Notes under the pieces: generated by a model
Databases searched by the model: none
What the model saw: the letters and a program-made list of their open reading frames with translations, nothing else
Told to the model about the DNA's origin: nothing
Assembly (NCBI RefSeq): GCF_019904255.1
Contig: NZ_CP063203.1
Span: 1,364,001-1,428,000, forward strand
Direction of reading: 5' to 3'
Length of the DNA stretch: 64,000 nt
Source: Marixanthomonas sp. SCSIO 43207
Lineage (GTDB): Bacteria; Bacteroidota; Bacteroidia; Flavobacteriales; Flavobacteriaceae
Made by a program: the position numbers and the translations under genes
Shown: one piece after another, positions 62,555 to 64,000 of the stretch
How the letters are laid out: every line of letters starts with the position of its first letter
How positions within the stretch are numbered: the first letter of the stretch is position 1

Positions 62555-63160
62555 ATGATTTATAGTTTCAAAGGTCATATTCCTGTTGTGCACAAAAGCA
62601 GTTTTGTACATCCATTAGCTGCTGTAACGGGCAATGTAATCATTGGTAAAAACTGTTACATCGGTCCTGGAGCAGCAATTCGGGGTGATTGGGGAGAGAT
62701 AATTATAGAAGATGGAGTAAATGTGCAAGAAAACTGTACCATACATATGTTTCCTGGCAAAAGTATTGTGCTTAAAGAAAGCGCCCACGTAGGTCATGGA
62801 GCTATCATTCACGGAGCCAATTTAGGGCGTAATTGTTTAATTGGTATGAACAGTGTGATTATGGATGATGCTGAAATAGGCGATGAATGTATTGTTGGTG
62901 CTATGAGTTTTATAAAAGCTGAAACTATATTTCCGAAGCGAAAATTAATTGTAGGAAATCCGGCAAAAGCGATTAAGGATATTTCAGATGAAATGATAGA
63001 TTGGAAAACCGCCGGAACAAGACTTTACCAACAATTACCCACAGATTGTCACGAGAGTTTGAAAGAAGTAGAACCCCTACAAGAAATTCCAAAGAACAGA
63101 CCCATTCAGGAAGATTTTTATAAAACATTACAAGAGATTAAGAGAAATGAAGGAAACTGA
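62555..63160 (+). CDS. paaY: Gamma-carbonic-anhydrase-like thioesterase of the paa pathway
   Basis: A left-handed beta-helix (hexapeptide repeat) protein: VIIGKNCYIGPGAAIRGDWGEIIIEDGVNVQENCTIHMFPG and HVGHGAIIHGANLGRNCLIGMNSVIMDDAEIGDECIVGA show the repeats and the three metal-ligand histidines (IHMF, HVGHG). PaaY removes CoA from stalled ring intermediates. Length 201 is typical. The stop (63158-63160) overlaps the original start of the downstream E2 gene (63147) by 14 bp. Confidence 0.92.
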   Translation: MIYSFKGHIPVVHKSSFVHPLAAVTGNVIIGKNCYIGPGAAIRGDWGEIIIEDGVNVQENCTIHMFPGKSIVLKESAHVGHGAIIHGANLGRNCLIGMNSVIMDDAEIGDECIVGAMSFIKAETIFPKRKLIVGNPAKAIKDISDEMIDWKTAGTRLYQQLPTDCHESLKEVEPLQEIPKNRPIQEDFYKTLQEIKRNEGN

Positions 63161-63218
63161 ATTTAAGATGCCCAAAATGGGTGAAATATTCCTGCGAAGG
63201 CAGGAATCTCAAATTTAA
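63147..63218 (+). pseudogene. Severed original 5' end of the E2 gene
   Basis: The 23-codon frame starts MKETEFKMPKMGE, exactly the expected N-terminus of a lipoyl-domain E2 protein, then runs into the left hairpin repeat (IFLRRQESQI) and stops. The same codons, EFKMPKMGE, reappear at 63573-63598 in front of the intact gene. This marks the insertion point of the GIY-YIG unit. Confidence 0.75.
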
Positions 63219-63598
63219 AAGAAATGAAAGAGTGGTACATCTATATAATGGCAAACAGACCAAATGGAGTGCTTTATATTGGTTGTACCGACAATCTTGA
63301 CGAAAGAGTAAAAGAACACAAGTTAAAAGTTTATCCAAATAGCTTTACAGCAAAGTATAATTGTGATAAATTAATGTACTTTGAATTAGTTGAAAGTGGA
63401 GCTGTTGCTTCAATACGAGAACAACAAATGAAAAAGTGGAAAAGAGCGTGGAAAATAAATCTGATTGTTGATATGAATCCAAATTGGAGTGATTTGAGTC
63501 TAAATTGGAATTTAAATTTTAATAAACTTAGAAATGAGTGATAGTGATAAGGAAAGATTCCTGCCTACGCAGGAATTTAAGATGCCCAAAATGGGTGA
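63159..63598. mobile_element. Minimal GIY-YIG mobile element with terminal hairpins and long target duplication
   Basis: A 388-bp unit (63185-63572) lies between identical 26-bp direct repeats (63159-63184 and 63573-63598) that include ATGCCCAAAATGGGTGA, the start of the E2 gene. Its ends are inverted copies of a perfect 8-4-8 hairpin: ATTCCTGC-GAAG-GCAGGAAT (63188-63207) and ATTCCTGC-CTAC-GCAGGAAT (63557-63576); the right copy shares GAAT with the direct repeat, so the true duplication may be 22-26 bp. The only gene inside encodes a GIY-YIG nuclease. No transposase is present. Confidence 0.8.
63224..63541 (+). CDS. Single-domain GIY-YIG endonuclease
   Basis: A 105-residue protein that is almost only the nuclease domain: WYIYIM (Tyr5, Tyr7), VLYIGCT (Tyr18-Ile-Gly20), the catalytic Arg28 in LDERVKEHK, His32, the metal-binding Glu66 in IREQQMKKWKR and Asn85 in NPNW. 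It belongs to the small YhbQ/UPF0213-like group that is often multicopy in Flavobacteriia. Here it is the sole gene of a unit bounded by inverted hairpins and a target duplication, so it is the best candidate for the activity that spreads the repeat. Its stop overlaps the new E2 start by 8 bp. Confidence 0.9.
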   Translation: MKEWYIYIMANRPNGVLYIGCTDNLDERVKEHKLKVYPNSFTAKYNCDKLMYFELVESGAVASIREQQMKKWKRAWKINLIVDMNPNWSDLSLNWNLNFNKLRNE

Positions 63599-64000
63599 GA
63601 GCATAACCGAAGGAACAATCATTAATTGGCTAGTTAATGAAGGAGATTCTTTTGAAGAAGGAGATATTCTTTGTGAAGTAGCGACCGATAAAGTTGATAA
63701 TGAAGTGCCTGCGCCTGCTTCAGGAAGTATGGTTGAACAAGTGAGAAAGGTGCAAGAAGTTGTACCGGTAGGCGATGTGATTGCTATTTTAAATATTTCT
63801 GAAGAAGAAGGAAGCTCTAAAAAGTCAACTTCATCAAGAAAAACAGATACTTCAACACCTGACCAATCTTCAAAAAAAGCTGCTATCTCTAAAAAAAAGA
63901 TGCAACCTTCAGCATCAAAAAATGTAGAAACAAAATCTTCTACATTTACTGTTAATGAAAATATATTTATAAGTCCGTTAGTAGAAAGTATTGCTAGAAA
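63534..64000 (+). CDS. 2-oxoacid dehydrogenase E2 component (dihydrolipoyl acyltransferase), 3' partial
   Basis: The lipoyl domain is complete: KMPKMGESITEGTIINWL, with the lipoylated Lys in EVATDKVDNEVPAP. A Ser/Lys-rich linker follows and the frame leaves the window near the peripheral-subunit-binding segment (ISPLVESIAR). It would carry acyl groups in a branched-chain or other 2-oxoacid dehydrogenase. Two starts are possible. ATG 63534 overlaps the GIY-YIG stop and reads MSDSDKERFLPTQEF through the right hairpin; ATG 63582 begins MPKMGES and has AGGA upstream. The original start was 63147. Confidence 0.88.
   Translation, partial: MSDSDKERFLPTQEFKMPKMGESITEGTIINWLVNEGDSFEEGDILCEVATDKVDNEVPAPASGSMVEQVRKVQEVVPVGDVIAILNISEEEGSSKKSTSSRKTDTSTPDQSSKKAAISKKKMQPSASKNVETKSSTFTVNENIFISPLVESIAR

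Noticed and set aside
63224-63541. GIY-YIG gene as an ordinary repair gene
   Set aside because: The inverted hairpin ends and duplicated target codons at both sides are not explained by a resident gene.
63159-63598. A tandem duplication or assembly artefact creating the direct repeat
   Set aside because: The 26-bp repeat is interrupted exactly by the hairpin ends and a full gene, and similar hairpins occur elsewhere in the operon, which favours insertion; sequencing error cannot be fully excluded.

Overview
The window looks like a chromosomal stretch from a marine-type member of the Flavobacteriaceae (Bacteroidota). The DNA is AT-rich. Recognisable promoters have the Bacteroidota form TTG-(about 19-21)-TAnnTTTG, seen upstream of tRNA-Phe, of higBA and of a possible small RNA. 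Shine-Dalgarno sequences are mostly weak, and several families and gene orders are typical of the group: the fused ResB-CcsA protein, the coaX/OMP/TPR/lptC/CNNM/ppiD run, class II HMG-CoA reductase beside a GHMP kinase, and the paaEABCD block. No species call is possible from the sequence alone.

Layout. 1-5653: the end of a di-haem peroxidase-like cytochrome, two exported proteins of unknown role, and a ResB-CcsA cytochrome c assembly protein. 5654-6063: no gene, but a canonical promoter followed about 55 bp later by a very strong terminator, so possibly a small RNA. 6064-14810: a divergent folE-doxX / ECF sigma pair, two ferredoxin-reductase-like flavoproteins, DUF488, a CPBP protease, a PLP decarboxylase and an M13 peptidase. 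15422-30736: an accessory block beside tRNA-Phe. It carries a type III-like restriction-modification pair, a HigB toxin with a HigA-ImmA fusion, a structured intergenic segment, a compact protein with the three palm motifs of family A DNA polymerases, and an overlapping operon (DnaQ-GIY-YIG nuclease, DinB, DnaE2-like) that looks like a translesion mutasome. 31137-50006 is housekeeping: pantothenate kinase, envelope biogenesis, a parvulin chaperone, mevalonate pathway genes, peptide use (DPP IV-like peptidase plus two POT transporters), a thioredoxin and ComEC.

50197-63160 is a nearly complete phenylacetate catabolic operon: paaE, paaA, paaB, paaC, paaD, paaG, paaH, paaI, paaJ, an SDR, paaZ, a crotonase and paaY. 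An 18-bp inverted repeat ahead of paaE looks like an operator. The ring-epoxidising monooxygenase (PaaABC(D)E), isomerase (PaaG), ring-opening hydrolase/dehydrogenase (PaaZ) and beta-oxidation steps (crotonase, PaaH, PaaJ) would take phenylacetyl-CoA to acetyl-CoA and succinyl-CoA; PaaI and PaaY are proofreading thioesterases. A modification-dependent SRA-HNH nuclease sits inside the operon.

The most striking signal is a family of 20-nt 8-4-8 hairpins scattered between the paa genes. At 63185-63572 two inverted copies bracket a tiny GIY-YIG nuclease gene. This 388-bp unit is flanked by a 26-bp direct duplication of the first codons of the downstream 2-oxoacid dehydrogenase E2 gene. It reads as a minimal GIY-YIG mobile element that cut the E2 start and rebuilt it by duplication. 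The other hairpin pairs would be its non-autonomous derivatives, comparable in logic to REP/RAYT systems but with a different nuclease.
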